NCBI GenBank assembly: GCA_038318565.1
Contig: JBBQCI010000008.1
Location: forward strand, 1-64,000
Direction: 5' to 3'
From: UBA11346 sp038318565
Lineage (GTDB): Bacteria; Planctomycetota; UBA11346
DNA: 64,000 nt
The notes under the pieces were generated by a model that saw only the letters and a list, made by a program, of their open reading frames with translations, did no database searches and was not told the DNA's origin. The position numbers were made by a program, and so were the translations under genes. Below are positions 1 to 7,407 of the stretch, in pieces; the first letter of the stretch is position 1, and every line of letters begins with the position of its first letter.

Positions 1-1287
1 TGCGAGAAGGCGGCGCTCCTCGCGGTGCTGGAGCCGGTGCGCGATCTCGCGGTGCTGCAGTCTGATGGGGCTCCCGCTTCGACCGTGCTGACCCAGAGCC
101 GCGACGACGGCGCCGTCCGCCACCTCTTCGTGTGCAACAACAACGAGCGCAATGCAGTGTGGGGCGGGGCGCGCATCCGCGTGCGCGGCACTTGGTCGGT
201 GCGCACTCTGGACACCATGGCCGGCACCACTGCCGACCTGCCAGTGAGTCACGCCAGCGGCTGGACCGAGGTGGCGATCGACCTGCCGGCCTGCGGCCAC
301 GCCTTGCTCAGCTGCACACCGGCCGCCGCTACCGTCACGGCGCCGCCGCCGGCCCAGCCGACGTGGCAGGCCATGGGCGTGCTCGACGACCCCTGCGCGG
401 TCGAGCTGTCCGAGCCCAATGTACTGCTGCTCGATCAGGCTGAATGGCGCGCCGGCTCCGGCGCCTGGCAGCCGGCCGAGGAGATCCTCCGGCTCGACAA
501 CACCGTGCGCCGCGCCCTCGGCTGTCCCGAGCGCGAAGGCCACATGGCTCAGCCCTACACCGACACCGCACCGGCGCCGGTGCTTGGCGATGTCGCGCTG
601 CGCTTCACCGTGCGCTGCGAGGCGGCGGTAGCCGCGCCACGCCTGGCCATCGAACAGCCGGCGGGGGTGCGCTTCCTCCTCGACGGCGCCGAGGTCGCCA
701 ATCGCGAGGTCGACTGGTGGGTCGACGAGGACATCCGCCTGATCGAGTTGCCAGCACTGACCGTCGGCACGCACACGCTTGAGATTATCCGCTCCTACAC
801 CCGCAAGAGCGGTTTGGAGTGGGTGTACCTGCTTGGCGACTTCGGCGTGCGTATCGAGGGACGCCGCGCGGTGATCACCGCGCCGGTGCGCCGCCTCGCC
901 TTTGGCGACTGGACGCACCAGGGGCTGCCGTTTTACGCCGGCAATGTCACCTACCGCTGCAGCGTGCAGGGCGGCGGCCACCGGCGCCTGGGCCTGCCGC
1001 ACCTCGGCGCGCCGCTGGCCAAAGTCGATCTCGACGGCCGAGACGCCGGGCGCATCTGGTTGCCACCCTGGCGTCTCGACCTCGGCGAGCTCGCCGCCGG
1101 CCGGCACGAGCTCGCCATCACCGTGTTCGGCAACCGCCGTAACGCCTTCGGCGCGGTGCACTGCCGCGAATCCTGGCGCCGCTGGTGGGGTCCCGATTCC
1201 TGGCGCACCGGCGGCGACGGCTGGGCCTACGAGTACCAGCTGCGCCCGTACGGCATCCTGGCGGCGCCGGTCCTCGAAGGGATCTGA
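1..1287 (+). CDS. C-terminal part of a large glycoside-hydrolase-like protein (5' end outside window)
   Basis: The reading frame is open from base 1, so the N-terminus and any catalytic domain lie upstream. About 428 residues are visible. They are beta-rich: a segment resembling the carbohydrate-binding modules that end GH2/GH106-type enzymes, followed by a second module with a W-L-P-P-W-R-L-D-L-G stretch and a G-N-R-R-N-A-F-G motif close to the stop, which resembles the last jelly-roll domain of GH106-like proteins. The HEAT-repeat gene follows after about 50 bp on the same strand. A related but broken GH106-type gene lies at 55964-56843. The family call rests on the overall look of the C-terminal modules, because no catalytic residue is in view. 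Substrate is unknown. Confidence 0.6.
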   Translation, partial: CEKAALLAVLEPVRDLAVLQSDGAPASTVLTQSRDDGAVRHLFVCNNNERNAVWGGARIRVRGTWSVRTLDTMAGTTADLPVSHASGWTEVAIDLPACGHALLSCTPAAATVTAPPPAQPTWQAMGVLDDPCAVELSEPNVLLLDQAEWRAGSGAWQPAEEILRLDNTVRRALGCPEREGHMAQPYTDTAPAPVLGDVALRFTVRCEAAVAAPRLAIEQPAGVRFLLDGAEVANREVDWWVDEDIRLIELPALTVGTHTLEIIRSYTRKSGLEWVYLLGDFGVRIEGRRAVITAPVRRLAFGDWTHQGLPFYAGNVTYRCSVQGGGHRRLGLPHLGAPLAKVDLDGRDAGRIWLPPWRLDLGELAAGRHELAITVFGNRRNAFGAVHCRESWRRWWGPDSWRTGGDGWAYEYQLRPYGILAAPVLEGI

Positions 1288-1337
1288 GGCCACTCGGGCG
1301 CGCGCCTGGCTGGCGCGTCCGTCGCCACGCGTGTAGC

Positions 1338-2315
1338 ATGCCGCGTATGGCGAGGAGCAACCGCTTCGAGGTCGATCTGCACGCTGCCGAGGCCCTGCGC
1401 CAGATGCCGCCCGGACCGGCCCTGCTCGCGGGCATCGACAAGGCGCTCGGCCACGCCAGCGGCCTGGTCATCGCCCCCGCGGCCCGCGCGATCGTGGCGC
1501 ACCGGCTCGATGGTTTCGATGCGGCGCTACGAACCGCCCTCGACCGGCTGTATGTCGATCCAGGTGACCGCGATCCGCAGTGCCGGGGCAAGCTGGCGCT
1601 GATCTCTGCGCTTGACGAACTGGGCTGCGGCGAGGCGGAGCTGTTCCTGCGCGCCGCCCGCTATGTGCAGATGGAGCCGGTGTGGGGCAGCAGCCAGGAC
1701 AGCGCCCCGCCGCTGCGCATTCGCGCGGCGCAGGCGTTGGTCAGACTGGGCCACCACGGCTTGTACCGGTTGCTTGGCGAGCTATTGACCGACCTGGTTG
1801 GCGAGGTGCGCGGCGCGGCGGCGCAGATGCTCGGAGCCATCGGCGGTGAACGCGCCGCCCTGCTGCTGCGTCTGCGCCTGGTGGTCGGAGACGCGGATGT
1901 CGACGTCCTGGCCGACTATGCCGCCGCCCTGCTCGCCTGCGAAGGGGCCGAGGCCGTGCCGCTGGTCGTGCCGTTGCTGCGCCACGACGACCGCGCCGTC
2001 GTCGGAGGCATCGCCCTGGCGCTCGGCGGCTCGCGCCTGCCCGAGGCCCTGGACCCGCTACGTGCATTGCTGCGGCAGACCGCAGACCGCCAGCTGTGCC
2101 GCACTTTGATCGATGCCATCGCCCTGCAACGCAGCGAGGCCGCGGCCGAGACGCTGCTCGGTTTGCTTACCGACAGTGATGCCGAGCAGGCGATGGCGGC
2201 GGTCAAGGGTCTGCGCCTGTATCGTGATCGGCCGGCCATCGCGGCCCGGGTGCAGGCAGAGGTGGACAGCCGTAGGGACGGACGGCTGGTTCAAGCCTGG
2301 AGCCAGGCCGGCTGA
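1338..2315 (+). CDS. HEAT-repeat protein
   Basis: A 325-residue protein made mostly of short helical pairs with the leucine/alanine-rich pattern of HEAT/PBS-lyase repeats. Examples are the segments starting R-I-R-A-A-Q-A-L-V-R-L-G, V-R-G-A-A-A-Q-M-L-G-A-I-G and A-V-V-G-G-I-A-L-A-L-G. No signal peptide or membrane helix is seen, so it is probably cytoplasmic and acts as a binding scaffold. Start chosen at ATG 1338; ATG 1347 is an in-frame alternative. The frame is open further upstream but overlaps the preceding gene. The stop at 2313-2315 is followed within 10 bp by an inverted repeat that recurs after the next gene. No enzymatic function can be assigned. Confidence 0.75.
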   Translation: MPRMARSNRFEVDLHAAEALRQMPPGPALLAGIDKALGHASGLVIAPAARAIVAHRLDGFDAALRTALDRLYVDPGDRDPQCRGKLALISALDELGCGEAELFLRAARYVQMEPVWGSSQDSAPPLRIRAAQALVRLGHHGLYRLLGELLTDLVGEVRGAAAQMLGAIGGERAALLLRLRLVVGDADVDVLADYAAALLACEGAEAVPLVVPLLRHDDRAVVGGIALALGGSRLPEALDPLRALLRQTADRQLCRTLIDAIALQRSEAAAETLLGLLTDSDAEQAMAAVKGLRLYRDRPAIAARVQAEVDSRRDGRLVQAWSQAG

Positions 2316-2320
2316 TTCGA

Positions 2321-2347
2321 CGACAGTTAAGAACTGTCCTTAACTCG
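2321..2347. repeat. 27-bp imperfect repeat, copy 1 (internally palindromic)
   Basis: Begins cgacagttaag and ends cttaactcg. It matches the copy at 3498-3524 at 23 of 27 positions. Inside it AGTTAAG (2325-2331) and CTTAACT (2339-2345) form a perfect 7-bp inverted repeat. The two copies bracket the thioredoxin-like gene 2464-3420, about 1.15 kb apart in the same orientation. There is no T-tract, so it is not a standard terminator. Confidence 0.7.
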
Positions 2348-2463
2348 TCGTCATCCGCTGCGTGTAACCGTGGTTGCATGTTCTGTACGTCTAAATGTGC
2401 GATGTATTTGCCGTTGTACGCCGCGCTCTGGCAATCTAGGGTGTATTAATTCGGAGGTCTCTC

Positions 2464-3420
2464 ATGTCTAGCCGCCTACTGCTTACGGCATTGATCTGCG
2501 TTTCCCTGCTTCGAGCTGGCGAAGCTGATCTGCTTGAAGGAGTAGTGTGGAGCGATGGTCTCAACCGAGGTGGCACAGATACTGCCATAGGTAGTGTCGT
2601 GGTGATCTACTTCTGCGGCCACTGCCCTCGCGCTGGCGCGTACATGAATGGCACCGCCAAAGCGATCGATGCCGAAATCGAAAAACAACAGAAGTCTATC
2701 CGGCTCTACTGCATCACTCCGGACCTCTCGGGTGATGTGCTCGTCGAATGGGCCAAAACGCACGGCTATGTTGGGGCAGCTGTCGGCTACGATCCTCGGA
2801 ACCGCATGAAGGTATCATTGAATAACATCTTCCAGGGTCGCATGCGCTTGCCGGATGGCCGCACCGATTACCTGAAAATGTCCAACGAGGATGTCGCCTT
2901 GGTCTCCCGCCTTGCCGCCAATCCCCAGGTAGGTGTTTTTCGTTATCCTGTCGATGATCTAACTATGCCTGCCTCCAAGGAGCTGTGGTGGGCGTGCGAA
3001 CGCGACCGGCCGCAAGCCATCCGCAGCCTAGTCGCTGCCGAAGTCCAGGTCGCTAAGAAGAAGGATGAGATTCTGAAGGCCGAGGTCGCCAAGGTCGCAG
3101 CGTCGGTGCGTGGAGTATTCGAGCCGGAACGCGACCGATTGATCTCCGCGCCGTCCGACATGGCAGCGTATGAGTCCCTGGAATCACTACTGGTGCGATA
3201 TGATGGTTTCGATCTCAAGAGCGTGATCGCCCGACTGAAAGACATGAACAAGGACAAAGCGATGAAGAAGGAATTGACAGCGCGTGACGTCTGGAGGAAA
3301 TGTGTAAAACTGAAGGCGAGCTCCAAGCCATCGGACCAGCTGTCGGCTGAGCAGGGGCTAGCCTTATTGGCCAAGCAGTATGCCGATACGGTCTACGGGA
3401 AGCGCGCAGGAGGCGGCTGA
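2464..3420 (+). CDS. Secreted thioredoxin-fold protein with CGHC motif
   Basis: 318 residues. The N-terminus (M-S-S-R-L-L-L-T-A-L-I-C-V-S-L-L) is a probable signal peptide, so the product should act in the periplasm. C51-G-H-C54 follows the hydrophobic strand V-V-V-I-Y-F, the layout of a thioredoxin/PDI-type redox site; a downstream cis-proline strand was not located with certainty. The C-terminal half (about 170-318) is Lys/Glu-rich and helical. GGAGG lies 7-9 nt before the ATG. Base composition is visibly lower in G+C than in the neighbours (codons such as aaa, gat, att are common), and the gene lies between the two 27-bp repeats, which suggests separate origin. A disulfide or thiol role is inferred from the motif alone; no partner gene is adjacent. 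Confidence 0.7.
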   Translation: MSSRLLLTALICVSLLRAGEADLLEGVVWSDGLNRGGTDTAIGSVVVIYFCGHCPRAGAYMNGTAKAIDAEIEKQQKSIRLYCITPDLSGDVLVEWAKTHGYVGAAVGYDPRNRMKVSLNNIFQGRMRLPDGRTDYLKMSNEDVALVSRLAANPQVGVFRYPVDDLTMPASKELWWACERDRPQAIRSLVAAEVQVAKKKDEILKAEVAKVAASVRGVFEPERDRLISAPSDMAAYESLESLLVRYDGFDLKSVIARLKDMNKDKAMKKELTARDVWRKCVKLKASSKPSDQLSAEQGLALLAKQYADTVYGKRAGGG

Positions 3421-3497
3421 ACTGTCATCTCTTCCATCTGCTCCTTGAGGCAGGATGATCTTAGCGCTCACCGACCCACGTTCGAACTCACGGTAGC

Positions 3498-3524
3498 GAC
3501 AGTTAAAGACTAACCTTAACTCGC
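3498..3524. repeat. 27-bp imperfect repeat, copy 2
   Basis: Second copy of the element at 2321-2347, same orientation, 23/27 identical, with AGTTAA/TTAACT arms of 6 bp. It lies between the 3' ends of the convergent thioredoxin-like and PhyH genes. No further copy was noticed in the window. Confidence 0.7.
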
Positions 3525-3538
3525 CTCTTCCATCGACC

Positions 3539-4432
3539 TCAATCGCGCTGCAGGGTCGAGGCGCGGTCGCTAGGGTAGTGCGGATCCGGACGGGCGTGTA
3601 ATTCCTCGAATTGGACCATGGCCGGAATGCGCAGCGGCAGCGGCTCGCCGTGATGGAAGACCGGCTGGCCGCGGTCGCAGTTCGCCGCTGTGACGTAGCC
3701 GTTGATGTAGAGCCGGCGCTGGTTGTCGGCGGTCGTGTTGATGCCGCCTCCGTGGATCAAATAGGGGCCCCACAGCGCCACGTCGCCCTCTTCCATCTCG
3801 ACGTCGATCAGCTGTTTCGGGTCCTGCCCGACGGTGCGGATCGCCTCGACGCGGTCGTCCATAGGACCCTTGGCAATGCCCTCGATCCCGAGATTTCCGC
3901 GCCGTTGGCTGCCGGGGAGAATCTTCATCGCGCCATTTCCGGCCCAGTGGCGGTCGATCGCCAGCCCGGTCTGCACGTAGCTGGTGGCCAACTCGCGGAA
4001 ACTGTGCGCCGGGGTGCGCGAACGCACGTCCTGGTGCAGCGGCCAGTTCTGGTCGGTGCCCGGCGTCTTCCAGTGCATCTGGTTGATAATCTGGTTGAGG
4101 TGGTCGCCGATCAGCGGCTTAAGGATTGCGAGCATGCGCGGATCAGTGCGCACCCGGTCGAGCACCGGATCGACCCACGACTGCCACTGGCAGCCGCTGA
4201 CATAGCGCCCGACCTTGGGATGCTCGAGGACCCACATGAGCCGGTTCTGGTGCCGCCAGGTCGCGTGGTGGCGCATGCCCTCGGCGTAGGTCCGGTCGAA
4301 GGCCTGCTTCAGTTCGGCGATCTCGGCCGGGTTGAAGACGCCGCGCAGGATGCAGTAGCCGCGCTCGCGGAACTCCTCGACGTAGCCGTCCTGGATGAAG
4401 GCGGGACGCGGGGCGATGGCGGTGGCAGACAT
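3539..4432 (-). CDS. Phytanoyl-CoA dioxygenase (PhyH) family protein
   Basis: 297 residues, the usual length for PhyH-family non-haem Fe(II)/2-oxoglutarate oxygenases. The facial triad is visible: H133-Q-D135 in the segment N-W-P-L-H-Q-D, and the distal histidine H227 in L-I-H-G-G-G. An arginine pair (R239-R240) sits where the 2-oxoglutarate carboxylate is normally bound. No signal peptide, so cytoplasmic. The IclR-family regulator immediately upstream (9 bp gap, same strand) suggests the pair is one transcription unit responding to a small organic ligand. The substrate cannot be read from the sequence; family members hydroxylate many lipids, amino acids and natural products. Confidence 0.85.
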   Translation of the reverse strand: MSATAIAPRPAFIQDGYVEEFRERGYCILRGVFNPAEIAELKQAFDRTYAEGMRHHATWRHQNRLMWVLEHPKVGRYVSGCQWQSWVDPVLDRVRTDPRMLAILKPLIGDHLNQIINQMHWKTPGTDQNWPLHQDVRSRTPAHSFRELATSYVQTGLAIDRHWAGNGAMKILPGSQRRGNLGIEGIAKGPMDDRVEAIRTVGQDPKQLIDVEMEEGDVALWGPYLIHGGGINTTADNQRRLYINGYVTAANCDRGQPVFHHGEPLPLRIPAMVQFEELHARPDPHYPSDRASTLQRD

Positions 4433-4441
4433 GGCGGCTCC

Positions 4442-5152
4442 TCAGGTGTTCGGGCGGTTGACGGTGGACAGGGCGACGGCGACAAGCTCGGCGGCGGCGC
4501 GCAGCTCTATACGGGCCTCGGCATGGATCTCGGCGAAGCGGCGGCGCGGGCCAGAGATGCCAAGGACGCCGACGACTACCCCGGCAAGATCGCTGACCGC
4601 CGCCGCCATCGCGTTGGTCTCGGCGCGCTGGCTTGGGTCCAGCCAGACGAAACGGTCGCGGACGATCGCGGCGTGATCGTCGGCCGGCATTGCCGACGGG
4701 TCGGCGAATCCATCGATCAGGGCGGCCAGCAGGGTGCCGCTGGCCGAGCCAGGATAGCGCAGGCGGTTGCCGATCGCGCTTCCCGGATCGCGCTGCTCAC
4801 CGTCGGGATGAACCGCGGCCAGGACCAGCGCCGACCCGCCACGATGCGGGATGCTGACAATCGCGTCCAGGCCGGTCGCGACCGCCAAGCGGTGCAGGAT
4901 GGGTCGGGCGGCCCGGCGCAGCGGATGGTTGGCAAGCAGCGCCTTGCTGACCACCAGCGGCTCCATGCCGATGCGGTAGCGGCGATCCTCGTCCTGTACC
5001 GCGTAGCCCTGCTCGACCAGGGTCTGCAGCAGGCGATGGGCGTGGCTCTTCGGTACCCCGAGGCGGGCCGCGAGATCGGTGACGGCGAAGGACTCAGCGG
5101 TGGCGCTGAGTAGGTCGAGCAGACGGAGGCCGTTGGCGAGGGTGTTGTTCAT
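4442..5152 (-). CDS. IclR-family transcriptional regulator
   Basis: 236 residues with the two IclR domains in order: an N-terminal winged helix-turn-helix (about 5-60, including L-A-A-R-L-G-V-P-K-S-H-A-H-R-L-L) and a GAF-like effector domain (about 75-230, with G-S-A-S-G-T-L-L-A-A). It sits directly upstream of the PhyH gene and probably controls it. Its own promoter region holds a dense set of GTTC/GAAC half-sites (5155-5195) that begins 3 bp upstream of the start codon, as expected for autoregulation. The effector is unknown. Confidence 0.88.
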   Translation of the reverse strand: MNNTLANGLRLLDLLSATAESFAVTDLAARLGVPKSHAHRLLQTLVEQGYAVQDEDRRYRIGMEPLVVSKALLANHPLRRAARPILHRLAVATGLDAIVSIPHRGGSALVLAAVHPDGEQRDPGSAIGNRLRYPGSASGTLLAALIDGFADPSAMPADDHAAIVRDRFVWLDPSQRAETNAMAAAVSDLAGVVVGVLGISGPRRRFAEIHAEARIELRAAAELVAVALSTVNRPNT

Positions 5153-5154
5153 GT

Positions 5155-5195
5155 GTTCTATATGTTGGAACTATAATAGTTCTAGTATATAGAAC
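5155..5195. promoter_or_regulatory. Palindrome array, probable IclR operator
   Basis: A 41-bp AT-rich stretch containing nested inverted repeats: outer arms GTTCTATAT (5155-5163) and ATATAGAAC (5187-5195), an inner 15-bp palindrome GAACTATAATAGTTC (5168-5182), and GTTCTA/TAGAAC arms at 5179-5195. It starts 3 bp upstream of the IclR start codon, so protein bound here would block that promoter. Confidence 0.6.
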
Positions 5196-5224
5196 GCGCC
5201 CTAACAGATCGCGCAAAGGCAAGC

Positions 5225-5254
5225 TTGTACAACTAGTGTAAGTTTATATATAAT
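5225..5254 (+). promoter_or_regulatory. Sigma70-like promoter reading rightward, with overlapping inverted repeat
   Basis: TTGTAC (5225-5230) and TATAAT (5249-5254) are separated by 18 bp. An inverted repeat TGTAAG (5237-5242) / CTTACA (5260-5265) spans the -10 box and the expected start of transcription. A good Shine-Dalgarno sequence (AAGGAGG, 5274-5280) follows, but the only start codon at normal spacing (TTG 5291) is followed directly by a stop. No convincing gene lies downstream. Confidence 0.5.
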
Positions 5255-5441
5255 ATGATCTTACATGATTACGAAGGAGGCTACACGCGGTTGTAGACAT
5301 CGTGCACGGGCCTCAAGTGTCCTACTTCAAATTCCGCACGGACGCCTGGTACGCACCGCCATGGAGCGACTACTGGTATGGACAGTCCTTCACTGTCCGA
5401 TTGGGACGCCGCCAGGCTGTTCCTTTCATTTCATCCAACAC

Positions 5442-6326
5442 CTATCCTACCAACGACGCAACCTGCGCCACATCGGTGGCTATCTGCCGACGCACATCGT
5501 CTAATGACGCGAAGCGCTGTTCGGCCCTGATGCGGCCCAGCAGATCCAGACCGATATCGGATCCATAGCACTCCCCGACAAAACCAATTAGGTGTGCCTC
5601 GACGGTCAGCGCACGCGCATCTCCGATGGTTGGTAGCACACCGATGTTCACTGCAGCTGGCCACGAGCGGCCGTCCAGCCAGGCCCGTGCGGCGTAGACC
5701 CCGTTGCCAGGCACCTGGCACCGCGGCAAGCCGAGATTCGCGGTCGGAAACCCAATCGTACGTCCGCGTCCATCACCACGCTCGACGGTTCCCACCAGCC
5801 GATGCGGTCGGCCAAGACAGGCCGAGGCAACTAGCACATCGCCCTCGGCGAGGGCGGCACGCACCCGGCTGCTGCTCGCCGGCTGTCCACTGACCTGGAT
5901 CGGATCGACCACGGTGAGGGTCATGCCGCGGGAGAGGCACAGTGGGGCGAGTTCGGCCACACCTGCCGAACGGCCACGACCACAGCGGAAATCAGCTCCG
6001 ACCACCAGCGCCGTGGAGTGCCTGGTGCGCACCAGCCAGTCGACGAATCCGCCGGCATCCAATCCACGTAGTTCACGGATATCGGCAGCGATCTCGCGAG
6101 GATTGCCCGGCCAGTCCGCCAACACCCGGCTCCGATCATCTTCAGCAATCAGCGGCATCCGCGCTGGCCAGCCGAAAGCTTCGGCCAGACCGGTCAGACG
6201 CAGCAGACACGGCGTTCCCAACTGCGCAGCCCGAGCGACCAGGGCGCGATGGCCAACATGCAGGGCATCGAATTTGCCGACGGCGACCGCTATACCTGCG
6301 ATACCAGAAGCGCTCTGCTCACTCAT
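5442..6326 (-). CDS. ribF: Bifunctional riboflavin kinase / FAD synthetase
   Basis: 294 residues from ATG 6326. It converts riboflavin to FMN and FMN to FAD in the cytoplasm. N-terminal adenylyltransferase motifs: G17-K-F-D-A-L-H-V-G-H26, G-A-D-F-R-C-G-R-G-R and S-S-S-R-V-R. C-terminal kinase motif G-R-T-I-G-F-P-T-A-N (188-197) and N-I-G-V-L-P-T-I. The G-x-F-D-G-x-H-x-G-H consensus carries Ala instead of the second Gly. The longer open frame upstream is rejected because ATG 6326 overlaps the previous gene's stop by 8 nt (ATGAGTGA), giving translational coupling. It is the last gene of the ABC-transporter operon, an unusual place for ribF. Confidence 0.92.
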   Translation of the reverse strand: MSEQSASGIAGIAVAVGKFDALHVGHRALVARAAQLGTPCLLRLTGLAEAFGWPARMPLIAEDDRSRVLADWPGNPREIAADIRELRGLDAGGFVDWLVRTRHSTALVVGADFRCGRGRSAGVAELAPLCLSRGMTLTVVDPIQVSGQPASSSRVRAALAEGDVLVASACLGRPHRLVGTVERGDGRGRTIGFPTANLGLPRCQVPGNGVYAARAWLDGRSWPAAVNIGVLPTIGDARALTVEAHLIGFVGECYGSDIGLDLLGRIRAEQRFASLDDVRRQIATDVAQVASLVG

Positions 6327-7407
6327 CGAGCCAGCGAATGCGTCCGTCAAAACCAGCGGTGCGCTTCCATCCGGAAGTCGCCAGGAGCGTGCGCGCCTCG
6401 TCCCAATGTCGGGCCATGATGGCGTCGGCGGCCTGCCGACCGCTGGCCGAGTCAGGAGCGAGCATGAGCGCAAGATCGGCTGCCTTGCGACGGATGCGGC
6501 CTTCGGAACGACCGAGTACCTCGCCGGTCGAATTGCGTGCCCGGCGGTCGCCTTCGTTCAATGCTGGGGCATCCATCCAGTTCTGGACCCGCTGCCATTC
6601 CTCGCCCGAGGCGATCCAGGCCCGAACGGCATCAAGATGATCACCACGATTGCGCAACCGGTTGCCGTCGGCGTCCAAAGTATGCGCCGCCATGCGCCGC
6701 ACGAAGGCAGGTGGACGGCCGCGCTTGGCCCGTTCGTCGGCCTCGCCAAGAGCGATGCTGGCGGCATACAAGCGATGAGCGATGGCGAAGTTCGAGTTGC
6801 CGGGTCCACTCGGCAGATCGGCAGCGCGCTGGGTGTCACCAGTGCGCTCACGGACCTGGGCGAGCAGCGGGTTGATCACCACCGACCAGTCCTGGGCCTC
6901 GATCCGGCTGTGGAACAGGTCGCCCTTGTGATGGAACATCCAGGCGAGGTGGCGCATCAGGCGCTCGACCCCGGGATTGCGATCAACCCCGCGCGCATTG
7001 GCGCGAACCCCGGCAACAAACCAGCTATAGCGCTGATCCGGGCCATCGGCCTCGAATGAGATGTTGTAGGCGAGATCATGCGCCAGGTGCTGCCAGACAT
7101 CGGCGAAACGCGGCTGTACCTGGGTGATAGCTTCGGCCAAGGCGACCGATTCATAGAACCGGCCGGCTTCTTTCGCTGAGACCGCGCGTAACCAGAGCAG
7201 ATCGCAGGCCAGCCCGCGGAATCCGCCAAGCATCAGCGTGCCAGCGAACTCGCCCGGCGGCAGGCCACCCAGACCGGCGACGTCTCGCTTTGGTGCGGCC
7301 AGCGTCGAGAGGGTCTGAGCGGCGACGAGCAACACCGCAGCCAACACCAACAGGCGCCAGGGCCGACCAGACGATTTGTTGATGGGACGATCGGATGACA
7401 GGCTCAC
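6319..7407 (-). CDS. Membrane-anchored TPR-like protein of the ABC-transporter operon
   Basis: 362 residues from GTG 7407, which overlaps the permease stop as GTGA. A single transmembrane helix at about residues 17-37 (R-L-L-V-L-A-A-V-L-L-V-A-A-Q) is followed by an alpha-helical region with tetratricopeptide-like features: F-R-G-L-A-C-D-L-L-W-L-R, A-E-A-I-T-Q-V-Q-P-R-F-A-D-V-W-Q and later helical repeats. The bulk is predicted outside the cytoplasm. Tight overlaps on both sides argue that it works with the ABC ATPase and permease, perhaps as an extracytoplasmic partner. I do not recognise a named family. Confidence 0.75.
   Translation of the reverse strand: MSLSSDRPINKSSGRPWRLLVLAAVLLVAAQTLSTLAAPKRDVAGLGGLPPGEFAGTLMLGGFRGLACDLLWLRAVSAKEAGRFYESVALAEAITQVQPRFADVWQHLAHDLAYNISFEADGPDQRYSWFVAGVRANARGVDRNPGVERLMRHLAWMFHHKGDLFHSRIEAQDWSVVINPLLAQVRERTGDTQRAADLPSGPGNSNFAIAHRLYAASIALGEADERAKRGRPPAFVRRMAAHTLDADGNRLRNRGDHLDAVRAWIASGEEWQRVQNWMDAPALNEGDRRARNSTGEVLGRSEGRIRRKAADLALMLAPDSASGRQAADAIMARHWDEARTLLATSGWKRTAGFDGRIRWLDE

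Noticed and set aside
3475..3490. tRNA T-arm-like GTTCGAACTC
   Set aside because: No acceptor stem, anticodon arm or CCA end can be built around it.
3611..5113. 500-codon open frame on the plus strand
   Set aside because: It runs antisense to the PhyH and IclR genes, which have clear family motifs. Long antisense frames are expected at this G+C content.
5302..5568. 88-codon frame beginning with aromatic-rich sequence
   Set aside because: The ribosome site is 21 nt away, and the second half is only the antisense of ribF; at best a gene remnant.
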